A stretch of 64,000 nucleotides of DNA from Erythroxylum novogranatense (lineage: Eukaryota > Streptophyta > Magnoliopsida > Malpighiales > Erythroxylaceae), in assembly GCA_029891385.1 (NCBI GenBank), contig CM057224.1:36833005-36897004 (forward strand). Reading direction: 5' to 3'. Position 1 is the first letter of the stretch. Every line of letters starts with the position of its first letter. This document shows, piece by piece, positions 36,701 through 47,602 of the stretch. The notes below the pieces were generated by a model, which made no database searches, was not told the DNA's origin, and was given only the letters and a program-made list of their open reading frames with translations. Position numbers and translations under genes: made by a program.

Positions 36701-39700
36701 TATATACTTGCAAGTTGCAACAGCTAAAATCTTCTATTTCTACATTCTGTTTACGATTGGGGAAAGATGTTAACTTCTCCTTTATCTTCTCCTTCATTCT
36801 TTTAAGATGGTGTTTGGGATATCCGGTATAAAAATTCTTAAAAGTGGAACATTATTTGATGACATGTTTAATTGTTTCCCAATTAATATTTTTTTTCACT
36901 CAAATTCCTGATAACATAAAAAGTATCTGTTTTGCTTATAATACTTTTCCCATGACTGAAAACATATCCTAAATTTTTTTTGTCATAAAACTCAGCCTGG
37001 CTAGTTTTCTACATCGTTTGGGGTTTTGATGTAGTTTTCTTGGATTTCTCAATACTGTGTTCTTTTTGTTTTGTAACAAATTCTTCTTTACCTTTTTGCT
37101 GAAAGCATGGACTCAATTCCCATCTTAATTTTTAATTTTCCTTGGCCTGGTGTAGAGACCACTATTAAATGGTAATATGTGACTGAAAATTACTTAGTCT
37201 GGAGGCAAACTCATTGCAGATGCTTAATTTTCCAGACAGACCAGAAATGTTTTGATCTAGCTGCATTTCATAATGTCTGATGTGTCCATTTTCCAGTGTC
37301 AAATATTTCCCTTTTGTGGTTGACCTTCTTGGAATGTTCTCAACTCTTTGTGTTTGTTTTCAACTAGCTACTTAGTGAGAAAATGCCAGAGTTGCTAGAT
37401 TTTGGTAAGGACCTGCTTCACCTAGAAGCTGCTTCAAAGGTATGCTCAACAATTGCTTTCGGTTCTTCTTTTGCTTGATGTTACTTGTTGATAGCTCATC
37501 TTTCTGACATGCAATTTTTTGTGTGTGCTTGTCTCCATCTTTAAATGAATAGATTCAATTGAAAACTCTGGCTGAAGAAATGCAAGCTGTCAGTAAAGGC
37601 CTCGAAAAGGTGGAACAAGAACTCACTGCTTCAGAAAATGACGGTGCTATTTCTACGGGTTTCCAGAAGGTGAGAATAATTGAGATTTGTTTGGAAGATT
37701 ATTCATAACAAATGAATTAATTGAAACGAAACTTATAAATTGAAAGATTTAGAGAGTACATAGGAGCAACCTTTTATATAGAAGATAATGCAGAAGTCTG
37801 AATTAGGGCTATCCTAGAAAAGCCATACACATGCTTCATTCTTGCATTGCAAAATTGTTTCTTATCAAATTATGCAAACGACACACTAAAGAATTTGAGG
37901 AAGAGAAGTTGCTTTTAAGCTCCCACTCTGATGTGCATGGAAAGATGAGTTTCCTCATTCTCTTCTGAACCTTTATTTTGTTTTCCCTTCTAATTGGTTT
38001 GGGTTCATATCCTGTGGTCCAAATAGTATCAACTAACAAGATTAGAGGCAGTTGACATCTGGCTGTCTGAACAACTAAGATTACCAATGTAGTTCAGTGT
38101 TTTTTTTTTAATTTTACTTTTGAAAGTTGAAATTGCACCACTATGTTTCATATCCTGTGGTCCAAATAGTATCAACTAACAAGATTAGAGGCAGTCGACG
38201 TCTGGCTGTCTGAACAACTAAGATTACCAATGTAGTTCAGTGTTTTTTTTTTTTAAAATTTTGAAAGTTGAAATTGCAGCACTATGTTAAGCTACATATA
38301 ATGAAATAGAAGATGAGTGGTATTGATAGCAGAATAGGAGGTGTTACAGCGTCATTGGCAGCATTTGAGAGGCTAGTTCTCTCGTAGTCCTTCCCAAACA
38401 TGGAAATTCCACACAAAGCTCATGAACCCACCACAACCTTCTACGTTCTCTATATAACTCGTACCTCCCTTGTAACTACTTTGCCATGTCAGTCAGCATA
38501 TTCCTACTAACAGATCACCGCACGCTCTAAACAGGACCACACAAATAGAAGCAATTGTTAAAATCAGTCTAGGCCACGTCTTCATCTTGATTGAGCCTCC
38601 TAGAGCTGTGATATGGTCCTGAGCGTAGGATCTAGTCACGGGATGATCCACCAGGGAATCCTCTTGATATCCCTTGTTGGAGTTCTTCCCTTATTTAGAA
38701 GACCCTATGTTTCTACGCAAGAGGGAGACCTGTCCGTGACAAGGTCTTGTCCTCCAAGCAATATTTCTTTGATAATTTGTCTGATGCTTTATTCATAAAT
38801 AACGTAGCCTTATATAGAGGCTGGTTACATCAATTTATTTAGGATAAGACTTGTAACAAGAATAGACCTACTAGTTTATTTAGGATAAGATTTCTAACAA
38901 GACCTACTAGTTATGATACTAAATATTTAAATAGACTGCTTTTAAGGTAAGATCTCCTATTTTAAAGGAATGTTGTAAATTTCCTATCAAGCTGCCTTCT
39001 TCCTCCTTCTATAAACATATTTAACTGGAGGCTTATGACATTTTCTCTCTCTCTCTCTCTCTAATAGATGTTCACTTTTGGAAGAACAATTATCCATCTC
39101 AAATGTTTATCCAATATTCACCTAACCTCTCACTGCATTCTTAAGCTATTTTGTCAGGATATATTTTGGATGAGTTTGGCATGCCTTATGTTGATTTTGA
39201 TGCTAGAAGAAACCTATTGGCTTGAAAATTTTGAACTTTTTGCTATTTGAAATCCATGTATGCTAATGTGTCAGGAAATGGGGAAAGGTGGTGGGAGAGG
39301 GCTGCCTCTCCTATTCCAGAACCTGTGGCCCAATATTTGTTATGGATTAGTATTTGTAGATAACATGATTGCGCTTGAGTTTTGACATTACTTGTTTCTT
39401 CACTTCTAATCGAGTTTGTATGGAGTGAACTACTTGGTCATTTTTCCTCTACTATTATTTATCTATGTATAAAAAAACTTGTAGTTGAGCCCTCCAACAA
39501 ATTGGTCATCTGAAACATGAACACGTCTCCAGGTATTGAAGAATTTCCTTGATACTGCTGAAGCTGAAGTAAGGTCACTTATTTCCTTGTACTCTGAAGT
39601 GGTGAGTTTTGTGCGTTTAAAATTGTTTATGACTGCTTTGCACAGTTCATCACTGGTTTTGGTGCTTAACTCACGTGGTACTATTGTTCAGGGAAGAAAT

Positions 39701-40280
39701 GCAGATTCATTATCCCAGTACTTTGGAGAAGATCCAGCTCGTTGTCCTTTTGAACAAGGTTTAGTTGCAAACTTATCATCCTTTCTTGCAACTACATTGA
39801 TTCAATTGTTCTAGATATTGTTTACTCTGGTTATTTTTACAGCTCCATGTAATTAGGTTTGTTCTTTTGGTAAATAGGTTTTGATTTATTAGTTTCTTAC
39901 TGATCCTTTTATTGTGTTAGAGAAAAGTTAGATGCCTGGTTATGAGATACATGTCTGTTAATATAAACTTGAATTGACCTTTAGTTCTGGAAGCTCAGAA
40001 AGAAGGGTTTCATCTGTATTACAAAACAATTGATGCAATTCTATTCCAATTACTGATATTTCTGCTGCGTTTCTACTTTGCAGTCACACAGATATTGGTT
40101 GTCTTTGTTAAGATGTTCAATAAGTCACGAGAAGAGAATGAGAGACAGGCTGACGCTGAAAAGAAGAAATTGGAGAAGGAAGCTATGAAAGAACGAGCAG
40201 CGTGTAATCTGCCCTTGAAGAAAGATGTTGCAGATTGTGACAAGGCTAAAGGTTTACAGCTTCTGAAACATGTAACCTAA
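24785..40280 (+). CDS. Class II formin with PTEN-like N-terminus (FH14/FH18/FH20 type)
   Basis: Seventeen exons: 24785-24857, 24953-25659, 25744-25965, 26052-27817, 28175-28304, 28484-28555, 35050-35148, 35670-35711, 35787-35867, 35945-35995, 36076-36157, 36282-36376, 37368-37439, 37553-37669, 39533-39601, 39692-39758 and 40084-40280. They join in frame to 1313 residues. Domains: phosphatase-like residues 1-190, C2-like about 195-340, a Pro-rich FH1 about 480-880, and FH2 from about 892 (start [11 protein letters not shown]; conserved [20 protein letters not shown]). The protein is expected to nucleate and elongate actin through FH2, with profilin-actin bound by FH1. The PTEN-type domain targets plant class II formins to membranes. 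The phosphatase loop reads HCERGGWP around Cys127, with Pro at 133 where the catalytic Arg should be, so it is probably inactive. Intron 6 (28556-35049) carries an antisense retrotransposon. Confidence 0.95.
26600..27650 (+). repeat. FH1 polyproline-coding repeats
   Basis: Within formin exon 4, CCACCT/CCTCCT-type triplet runs encode many blocks of 6 to about 19 consecutive prolines. The longest block is near 26690-26750, a nearly pure CCACCT array. Two longer units around 27180-27300 and 27310-27425 (the LSSTSV segment, a Pro block, then NSMNAPRP) are a tandem duplication. Such tracts are the profilin-binding part of the formin and are prone to length change. Confidence 0.85.
29749..30118 (-). 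repeat. 3' LTR (element sense) of the intronic gypsy element
   Basis: 370 bp, TGATA...TATCA. Compared with the other LTR I count about eight to ten differences by eye, nearly all at CAG or CTG trinucleotides. Confidence 0.93.
30136..34504 (-). pseudogene. gag-pol of the intronic Ty3/gypsy element, broken
   Basis: Minus strand. gag starts MVNTRST at 34504 and meets an in-frame TAA near 34372. It continues through the gag domain ([20 protein letters not shown]) to a zinc knuckle [14 protein letters not shown] near 33590-33540. Protease motif ILVDSGSTH is near 33340. RT has CVDYRRLN, the [10 protein letters not shown] block and FFDDIL (about 32680-32356). RNase H follows ([25 protein letters not shown]; 31957-31600). 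Integrase has its zinc-binding part and DDE core ([35 protein letters not shown]). The C-terminal end (about 30290-30140) resembles a chromodomain-like module with an [11 protein letters not shown] motif. At least several frameshifts and stops separate these blocks. A chromovirus affiliation is tentative. Confidence 0.88.
34531..34902 (-). repeat. 5' LTR (element sense) of the intronic gypsy element
   Basis: 372 bp with the same TGATA...TATCA ends. It is directly followed, on the minus strand, by the primer-binding site. It supplies the element's promoter, directed against formin transcription. Confidence 0.93.
36531..36549 (+). repeat. (ACA)n microsatellite in formin intron 12
   Basis: A short run of CAA/ACA triplets. 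No coding role is seen. Confidence 0.7.
38004..38289 (+). repeat. 143-bp tandem duplication in formin intron 14
   Basis: Two adjacent copies begin at 38004 and 38147 (both start TTCATATCCTGTGGTCC). They differ at only a few bases and in the length of a poly-T run. It is probably a replication-slippage or unequal-crossing-over duplication. Confidence 0.88.
38834..38915 (+). repeat. 41-bp tandem duplication in formin intron 14
   Basis: TTTATTTAGGATAAGA recurs at 38834 and 38875, and both copies end in GACCTACTAG. The surrounding 38330-39000 region looks like foreign repeat sequence, but I cannot assign it to a family. Confidence 0.7.
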
Positions 40281-41345
40281 GCCTATCCTGTGGCAGAGCT
40301 ACCCAAAAAAGACTTGCACATACTTGGCAGTAAGTGAGACTCTTGGATGTTTGCCATGTTCCTCCCTAGTCAGCAAGATGGTAATTTGGTCAGATGCAAC
40401 CAGCAATGGTTTGGTTTATTGCTTTGCGTAGAAACAGCAATTTCAGGCAAGCTGAGCTCTCCCGGAGATGGCAATGGAAACACGAACTGCTGCAAGTAAT
40501 GATTTAAATGTATAGGCTGCAGGTACTTTGAAAAAAAAGTTATATATACTACACTACAGGAAATGTGTAATAGCATCTGTTCTGTATATAGATAACATTC
40601 CTACACTATTGCACGATAGTATCAGATTACATTGACCAATATCACAATCTTAGTTGCTCTTCCAAGTGCACCTCTATTAATGAGTTTGATCATCCATCCA
40701 AATCTATGGTTTTGACATAGGCAGTCTCAGCCGTGCCTCGTTGGTATGAAAATGTCAATGATCATCAACCAAAGACATAGTCAAACTGTTGTTTTCAAGA
40801 CGAGAAAGCTGATTGAGCACATGAATGACAAGGAAATAAATAGACGCAACTTCAGCCAACTCAATAAAAATTTCACTTACGTGGCTGATTCGGAAACTAC
40901 TTCTGGAGCAACTTCAATAGGAAAACTTGGGAAATACACAAATGCTTGGTTTGGACTTTGGGGTGTGTCAAATAAGGCGTCTGAGGCTCCTTTATTTATG
41001 GAGAGAGACAGGCTTAAACTTAGACTTAGACTTTTGGAACTCAAAAGGTTGAATTGTCCATCCAAAGCTTTCATATTCCGGCCGATAAAGCTTTCATATT
41101 TCGGCCGATAAAATAATGAGAGGGTAAATTATAGTTTAACATCACTTAACTTTTTAGAAAAGTAACGATGCGTACAAGGAACTATTATATTGGATGAAAC
41201 TATTACTCGAGACTCAAATATGAGACTCTTGACACTTAACAACCTTTCGGAGGACATTGAGATACCTGTGCAGGCAAAGTAGACTTAGACTTAGATTTAG
41301 CTTTTCAATTCAAATTAAAATACGCGCATTGACAAATCAAAGTCT
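40281..41345. other. Intergenic spacer between formin and alternative oxidase
   Basis: This must contain the formin 3' UTR and the alternative oxidase promoter. A plus-strand open frame at 40746-41111 has no recognisable domain and is not called as a gene. A 23-bp tandem duplication lies at 41064-41109. Confidence 0.5.
41064..41109 (+). repeat. 23-bp direct repeat in the AOX upstream region
   Basis: AAAGCTTTCATATT followed by CGGCCGAT occurs twice, starting at 41064 and 41087, about 350 bp upstream of the AOX start codon. It could be a duplicated regulatory site, but that is inference. Confidence 0.6.
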
Positions 41346-41349
41346 TCTT

Positions 41350-41361
41350 AATATATATATC
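41350..41361 (+). promoter_or_regulatory. Putative TATA box of the alternative oxidase gene
   Basis: An alternating TA run (AATATATATAT) lies about 60 bp before the AUG used here. That leaves room for transcription to start about 30 bp downstream of it with a short leader. Confidence 0.5.
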
Positions 41362-41417
41362 AAGCAGGGGAGAGGAGGGCAGTGCCTTATTCCTCAACAA
41401 ACAGAAACAACCTGAAA

Positions 41418-42620
41418 ATGAGTCGTACCAGCTCAGCAACAAAACTATTCTCAAGCCTTCTTATTCAATCCAAACATGGCCACCGCCTCCTCCCATCTTC
41501 ACCCGCTTCCTTTGCAGGAGTCAGGAATTGGAGTGCCTCTGCAACTCCTCCTGCTAAAGAGGAGAACCCAAGTAATAAGCCGGTAGTGAGTTATTGGGGT
41601 GTTGCTCCCACTAAGCTTGCTAAGGAAGACGGTTCTGCTTGGAAGTGGAACTGCTTCAGGGTATGTGTTATATTTTCATGCTCACTCCAGATTTATTGCC
41701 TTCCATTCTCTGTTTATATCAGTGTAGTAACAGAAAATCAAAATCAAAACTTTGCAGCCATGGGAGAGCTACAAGCCTGACCTTTCAATTGACGTGAAGA
41801 AGCATCATAAAGCTGACACCTTAATGGACAAAGGCGCTTACTGGACAGTTCAAACTCTCAAGTTCCCCACTTATTTATTTTTTCAGGTATCTATTTTTCT
41901 TCATCCAATCTGAGTAACAGTAACAGGAACAGGACCAGGACCCTCTCATCTCATAAAAAATGTTTAATTGAATTGCAGAGACGTCACATGTGCCACGCCA
42001 TGCTACTAGAGACAGTAGCGGCGGTTCCAGGCATGGTGGGAGGGATGTTATTGCACTGCAAATCATTAAGGAGGTTCGAGCAAAGCGGTGGGTGGATAAA
42101 GGCACTGTTGGAGGAAGCTGAGAACGAGAGGATGCATCTGATGACCTTCATTGAATTGGCTAAACCCAAGTGGTACGAGCGTGCTCTTGTGTTCGCTGTC
42201 CAAGGCGTGTTCTTCAACGCTTATTTTCTGGCATATTTGGCCTCTCCAAAGCTCGCCCACCGCATTGTTGGTTACCTTGAAGAAGAAGCCGTCAACTCCT
42301 ACACCGAGTTCCTCAGGGACTTGGACAATGGCAGCTTCGAGAACGTTCCAGCTCCTGCTATCGCCATTGATTATTGGCGTATGCCTCCTGACTCCACACT
42401 TCGTGATGTTGTGATGGTGATTAGAGCTGATGAGGCACATCATCGAGACCTTAATCATTATGCATCGGTAAGAATATTATTCAATCAAATTGCATATAAA
42501 TTATATATGTTCATCGGATGATATGTTTTTAACATTTCCTTTTATTTTATTGACCTACAGGACATTCAATGTCAAGGATTAGAGTTGAAGGATTCACCTG
42601 CTCCACTTGGATATCACTAA
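41418..42620 (+). CDS. AOX: Mitochondrial alternative oxidase (ubiquinol oxidase)
   Basis: Four exons, 41418-41660, 41758-41886, 41979-42467 and 42561-42620, give 306 residues. This is the usual four-exon plant AOX layout. The di-iron ligand motifs are all present: LET (E135), NERMHL (E174, H177), LEEEA (224-228) and RADEAHH (273-279). Both regulatory cysteines are seen: C79 in WNCFRPWE and C151 in [11 protein letters not shown]. The dimer should therefore be subject to thioredoxin and 2-oxo-acid control. The N-terminus ([19 protein letters not shown]) is Ser/Arg/Lys-rich and acid-poor, as in mitochondrial targeting peptides. The enzyme oxidises ubiquinol and reduces oxygen to water on the matrix side of the inner membrane without proton pumping. 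An in-frame ATG at 41382 would add 12 residues; I prefer 41418 because its start looks like a presequence. The C-terminus SPAPLGYH is typical. Confidence 0.96.
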
Positions 42621-43589
42621 ATAACAACCACTACTCCATATATTCAGGAACGCACATGATAGGATTGATTCTTATAATTCAATCTGTAGATATAAAAATT
42701 GCATTGTTATGTTGTAATTGAATAAGAAGACACTATCGTTTGTTGCTCGTGAAGTTCCTATCTTGTTATTTGCATTCATATAAAATCAAGTAAGGCTTTG
42801 AAAAAATACCAACTGAAACAATCCCAGGAAAAACTAAGACAACTTTACTGGAACACTCAGTAATCTGTTCTTCATGTTCTTATCTTCCACCAACCGAAAT
42901 CAGGTCTCGGATAGTATGTTGATATCAGATATTCCTGGATGAATTTGAACTGCCTTGAGTTCTGTAGTATGAAGGTGATGCCACATCAATTGCTTGTCAC
43001 TGAAGTTGCAGAGCACGAGCACCGCACCATTATGCAAAAACCCATAAAATTGGTGCAGCTACTCCTAGTTTTGTCCAAGACTCATCTACCCCATAATCTT
43101 ACATAACCCACACATGGAACTCAGGGCTCTGCCTCGTATCAATTCTCAAACTAATTGCCAGAGATTGGTTATGATAATGTTCCAGATGTGGCACCCCTCC
43201 TCCGATGGTTGAAGTCCTCAATTCCTGTGGAATTGATATAATTTTTAAGAGTTAATGAGCAGTAGCATCATAATAGAGGATGACATGACCTTTTTCTTCA
43301 CAGCCCAGGATCCAGTGATAGGCTCCGTATAGAAACACATCTTCGACGAGATGGAAAATTCGAATGTAAGACGAAAAGATAGCTTGGATTAGACTTGAAT
43401 TAAAGGTTAGCTCACATGCATGAAGGAGCCAGTGAGCACTTTACACAAACTATGACTAATAGACTTGACATACGTAAGCATCGGACCAAATCAGTATATT
43501 ATGAAAAGTTTTAGGCTTGTATGGCTCATCATCAATGGATAGAGATCAAAGGGATATCTTGAAAGATGTAGATCATACTTAAGCTCTAA
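42621..43589. other. Intergenic spacer after the alternative oxidase
   Basis: The first part is the AOX 3' UTR. The rest shows no gene or named repeat. Confidence 0.5.
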
Positions 43590-44155
43590 AAGATAAAGAC
43601 TATGTGAGAGGCTCAAGTGAAAATAGTAGAATTCTTTGTATCTTTCGTAATTAAATGTAATATCTTAACTTGTTAGTTGTAATGTAGCTAAATCTTATCA
43701 CATAAAGTCTTACTTGGATGAGGGAGTCATCCAATTGATTGGTATGAAGTAATATGATAAGGAGAGATATGATCTAGTTAGTTCATTCAATTAGGATTAT
43801 GTATTTGTAACTTGACCATCAAGCTGGAGTTGCCTATAAATAGCTTATTTGAGTCTTGTTCTTTAATATGGATAAGTAGGAGGGAAACACACTGAAAGAG
43901 AACATTCCTTTATATATTCTTGGAGAACTACTAAAGATTAACTTTTAGTGAGCTCTTTTATGTTTATTTTTGCCTTTAATTATCTATTGTTTATGTAGTA
44001 TTCTTGCAAGAGTGTGAGAGCTAAACACCATAAGAGTTATAAGGTATTTCAGAATAAGATTTTTTTGGTCAATGATCGTGTGGGAAAGTTGAGTCTCACT
44101 TAAACGGACCTAAGTGAGATTGTCATGCAAAGGAATAGGCATAACTTAGGGTATA
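43590..44155 (+). repeat. LTR-like arm A of a large imperfect inverted repeat
   Basis: About 560 bp containing a TATA-like CCTATAAATAGC near 43832 and, towards its end, GACCTAAGTGAGATTGTC near 44107. The reverse complement of 44690-45245 follows the same order of motifs with many differences. The arm has the look of an LTR (promoter-like box, leader), but TG...CA ends and a primer-binding site were not found. Confidence 0.6.
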
Positions 44156-44195
44156 AGTTTATTGCCTAAGTAGACCATTGTGACACCTACCATAA

Positions 44196-44660
44196 TGAGG
44201 TCCAATAGTTGGAAGATGCTTAAATCTCTCTTGTAGTAGGATTCCATAACCAGGAATGGTTAGGTGCCAAATATTTATTGCTCTGACAATAAAACATACC
44301 ATTATATCGACTCAATATGCATATCATTATATGGACTCAATATGCATGACTAATTTAGTTTCTAATGTTGAAAAGTCGGGTAAGATCTAAACATCACAGC
44401 AAAAACCATGTAACTTACCATAGCAAGGTCCAAAAGCTAGAAGTTGTTTAAATCTCTTTAGTAGTGGGATTCCATAATTACAAACGGTTAGGAGTCAAAT
44501 CTCCATAGCTCTAACAATAAAGCACACCATTACATGGATTCAATATCTGCTGCTGATAATAAAGCACACCGTTACATGTACTCAATATATGTGTTGATTT
44601 AGTTCTCAGTGTTGAAAAATCAAGCGGGATATGAACAACATAAAGAAAACCATATAACAT
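44196..44660 (+). repeat. ~200-bp repeat unit, copies 1 and 2
   Basis: Two adjacent units lie between the inverted arms. Each has, in order, AGGTCCAA..GCT/GTT-GAAG, TTTAAATCTCT, GGATTCCATAA, ATGGTTAGG-like, CAATAAA.CA.ACCATTA and GTTGAAAA(A)TC. They are noncoding and of unknown origin. Confidence 0.7.
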
Positions 44661-44689
44661 ACTGTTACAAAGGTTTTCCTTCAAATACC

Positions 44690-45245
44690 AACTTTTTCGC
44701 TAGTTACGCCAATCCCTTTGCAAGACAATCTCACTTAGGTCTGTTAAAGCAAGACTCAGTCTTTCCTCATGGTCGTTGACCAACCTACTCGTTTTCGAAC
44801 GCCTCACTATCTTGTAGTGTTTCACTTACAACCTCGCAAGAAAACTCAAAAGAACCAAATATTTATGGCAATAATAAGAAAAAAAGGAAATACAGCCAAA
44901 AGGCAACCTTTATTACTTCTTTCAAAGTAAAAAAAAATGCTCTCTCAATCTCCCTCTCTCTCTAAGAAGAGCAAAACTCAAACGAACTATTTGCAGGCAC
45001 CTCTAGGTGACCAAGTTAGAATCTTAATAGAACTCTACTAGCTAAGGTCACATCTTATCTTATCTTATCCTTATCAGATTACATCACCTTAATCAATAGA
45101 ATGACATCCCATCCAATATGATTAAGTTACATAATAATAATAAGATAAAAGATTACATCTATCTAGAAATGATCTATCCATATCCACGAAGATCTCCTCT
45201 ATTTTCAGATGATCCTTCCATATGATTTTTATCTCTTAGAGCTGA
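44690..45245 (-). repeat. LTR-like arm B of the inverted repeat
   Basis: The minus-strand partner of the arm at 43590-44155. On the minus strand it reads CCTGCAAATAG where arm A has CCTATAAATAG, and GACCTAAGTGAGATTGTC (the reverse complement of 44720-44737) where arm A has the same string. Divergence is considerable, so the pair is old. Confidence 0.6.
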
Positions 45246-45777
45246 TGTTCATCTACTGTGATTTTATCCACCACATCATCCAAGAACTCCTTATCTCTAT
45301 CTGTTGATGATGATTCATCCAAACCAATAGCACACTGGTCTGTCCAATGCTTTCCTATGCCAACTCTATTAATTATGGTCTATCAATTTGAGCACACACT
45401 AAGTCCCTAGTCCATCAAGAACCCATCGATAGCCAAGTAAACCTGTACAAGGTTTGAAATTCTATCAAAACTAATACCATGCTTGATTTAACTTGTTAAT
45501 TTACCGTGGAACTCTTGCATACCACCGTCATACTTGTGATCCAGCTAACCTTCCACATGGTGTCCATTTCAAGCCTTCTTTTGGTCTCACATCCGAATCT
45601 TGCATCTCGTCTAAGATTTTTGCTAATGTACAACAATGTATGCCAATACATTGCCCCTTTTCGTCCTTGCTTCATCGCAAGTCTTTGCCTTGTTATGTTG
45701 TTTCGTGTGTCAAATGTTGGTCAAGACTCGCCAATGCCTGCATGATTCCACTATCTAGGAGTTTGGGGTCTAACACC
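45246..45777. other. Spacer between repeat copies 2 and 3
   Basis: Probably part of the same old repeat complex. A 106-codon open frame (45493-45813) runs through it into repeat copy 3 and shows no domain. Confidence 0.4.
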
Positions 45778-46160
45778 TATCATACCAAGGTTCAAAAGCT
45801 GGAAGATGCTTAAATCTCTCTAGTAGCAAGATTCCATAGCCACAAATGGTTAGGAGACAAATCTCTATAGCTTTGAGAATAATTCATACCATTACATAGA
45901 CTTAATATCCTTGGTTGATTTAGTTCACAATGTTGAGAAATCATGTGGCATCCAAACATAGCAAAACTATGTAACCTACCATAACGAGGTCCAGAAGCTG
46001 GAAGATGATAATCTCTTTAGTAGCAGGATTCTATAACCATAAATGGTTAGTAGACAAAACTCCATAACTTTGACAATAAAGTACCCCATTACACGGACCC
46101 AATATATGTGTCCGATTTAGTTACCAATGTTGAAAAATCAAAGCGGGATCTGATCTTGTG
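45778..46160 (+). repeat. ~200-bp repeat unit, copies 3 and 4
   Basis: Two more adjacent units in the same orientation as the pair at 44196-44660, about 1.1 kb further on, with the same order of motifs (GGTCCAGAAGCTGGAAGAT, GGATTC, AATGGTTAG, CAATAAAGTA). The paired arrangement suggests duplication of a two-unit block. Confidence 0.7.
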
Positions 46161-47602
46161 AACAATATAATAAACACGATTTTTTTTATTTCCAGAAACT
46201 CAAGATTATTTTAAATTATATAAAAATGATTAATATATACATCATAATAAAGTATGAATTTTAATTTGTACTTTATTCTAAAGCTTGATATTTTTCTTGT
46301 CATTTCCCCCAATTTTTTTGAAGTCAGCTTATCTCAACCACCGAAGTTGCAGAAATAGTCGACCTCTAATGGTATCTATATAACATCTTCTAAACTTATT
46401 TATAATAGGTTTTGGAAATTTTAGTAATTTAGTTAAAGTTAGAAATTAAATTCTAATTTTAATTAAAATTTAATTAGAATTATAATTAATTCTAAGTAAA
46501 AACAATTCTATCAAAATAAAATCCAATATCTCATATTGGTCATTATTTATTAAATATCTCATATTTAATTATAAAGTTGATCAAACTTTATACATAAAGT
46601 CTAACTTGATTAAAATACCTTTTCTCACTTCAACTTGTTCTTTGTGTATAACCCATTAAGTTCCTATATATGTTTACAATGGATATAAATTATAACCCTA
46701 TATCATATTTAGGATTAAATATATTAAACTCTTTTAATTTAGCTTTAATTATCTAATTAAATCATTTGTATCCATATATCAAGATTGACATCCGCAATAC
46801 ATCATGATCATCCAATATTTAGGAATATCAAAGTGGCTTTGATTAATCTTTTCACACATTTTTATAATTAAAATTTTCATCATATAATGTTAGATTAGAC
46901 ATAGAGCATGAAATAATTGTTACTCTATTTGAGTGTAATCATGTTAATTCTCTTGTAATTGATTTGATTGATGATATTTGAAAAATATTTTAAAGGTGTC
47001 ATTCCACCTTGGCTAAGGATTTTTCAAATCAATAATAATCGAGAACAACAAAATATTCTCCCTAATTATTTTAGGATAAAGAATCCTATATTAACCACTT
47101 AGATACCTCCATATAGTTTATACTATATCCAATTACTATTACCGAGATATTCTTGACTAGAATATGCATAAATAGTATCAAAATATAACAATCTTTATAT
47201 GAGATAGTTTAGAGATCTCAAATCAATAGATCACTTATATAATCATCACAATGAGAATTTCTATAGACATACAAGTAGAGTTCCAAATGAAATTCTTATA
47301 GGGGGTCAATTCAGTAAACTTGTTATCTAACAGGTACTCACATGTTTACTTAAATTTATCCATACCTTAGTCTACGAGATTGACTACTTCCTTCATAAGG
47401 AAATCATAATGTGTATTAATGTTTTTACGTTTTATTAATGTCCAGTTTTAGTAGAACAACGATTAAGAACAATTTAAGGATAATATAAAAATGCAATATG
47501 AATCTCATAATTATGATATCATTATAATTTTATTTGAAATGTATATTTATCCCACAAACTTTATCATATATATCTAAATATGTATAAGATAAAGAATAGC
47601 TA
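46161..47602. other. AT-rich spacer
   Basis: About 1.4 kb without coding potential. I see nothing structured before the LTR that begins at 47603. Confidence 0.5.

Noticed and set aside
40746..41111. 121-codon plus-strand open frame between formin and AOX
   Set aside because: No recognisable domain. It overlaps the 23-bp direct repeat and lies in a region expected to be 3' UTR or promoter.
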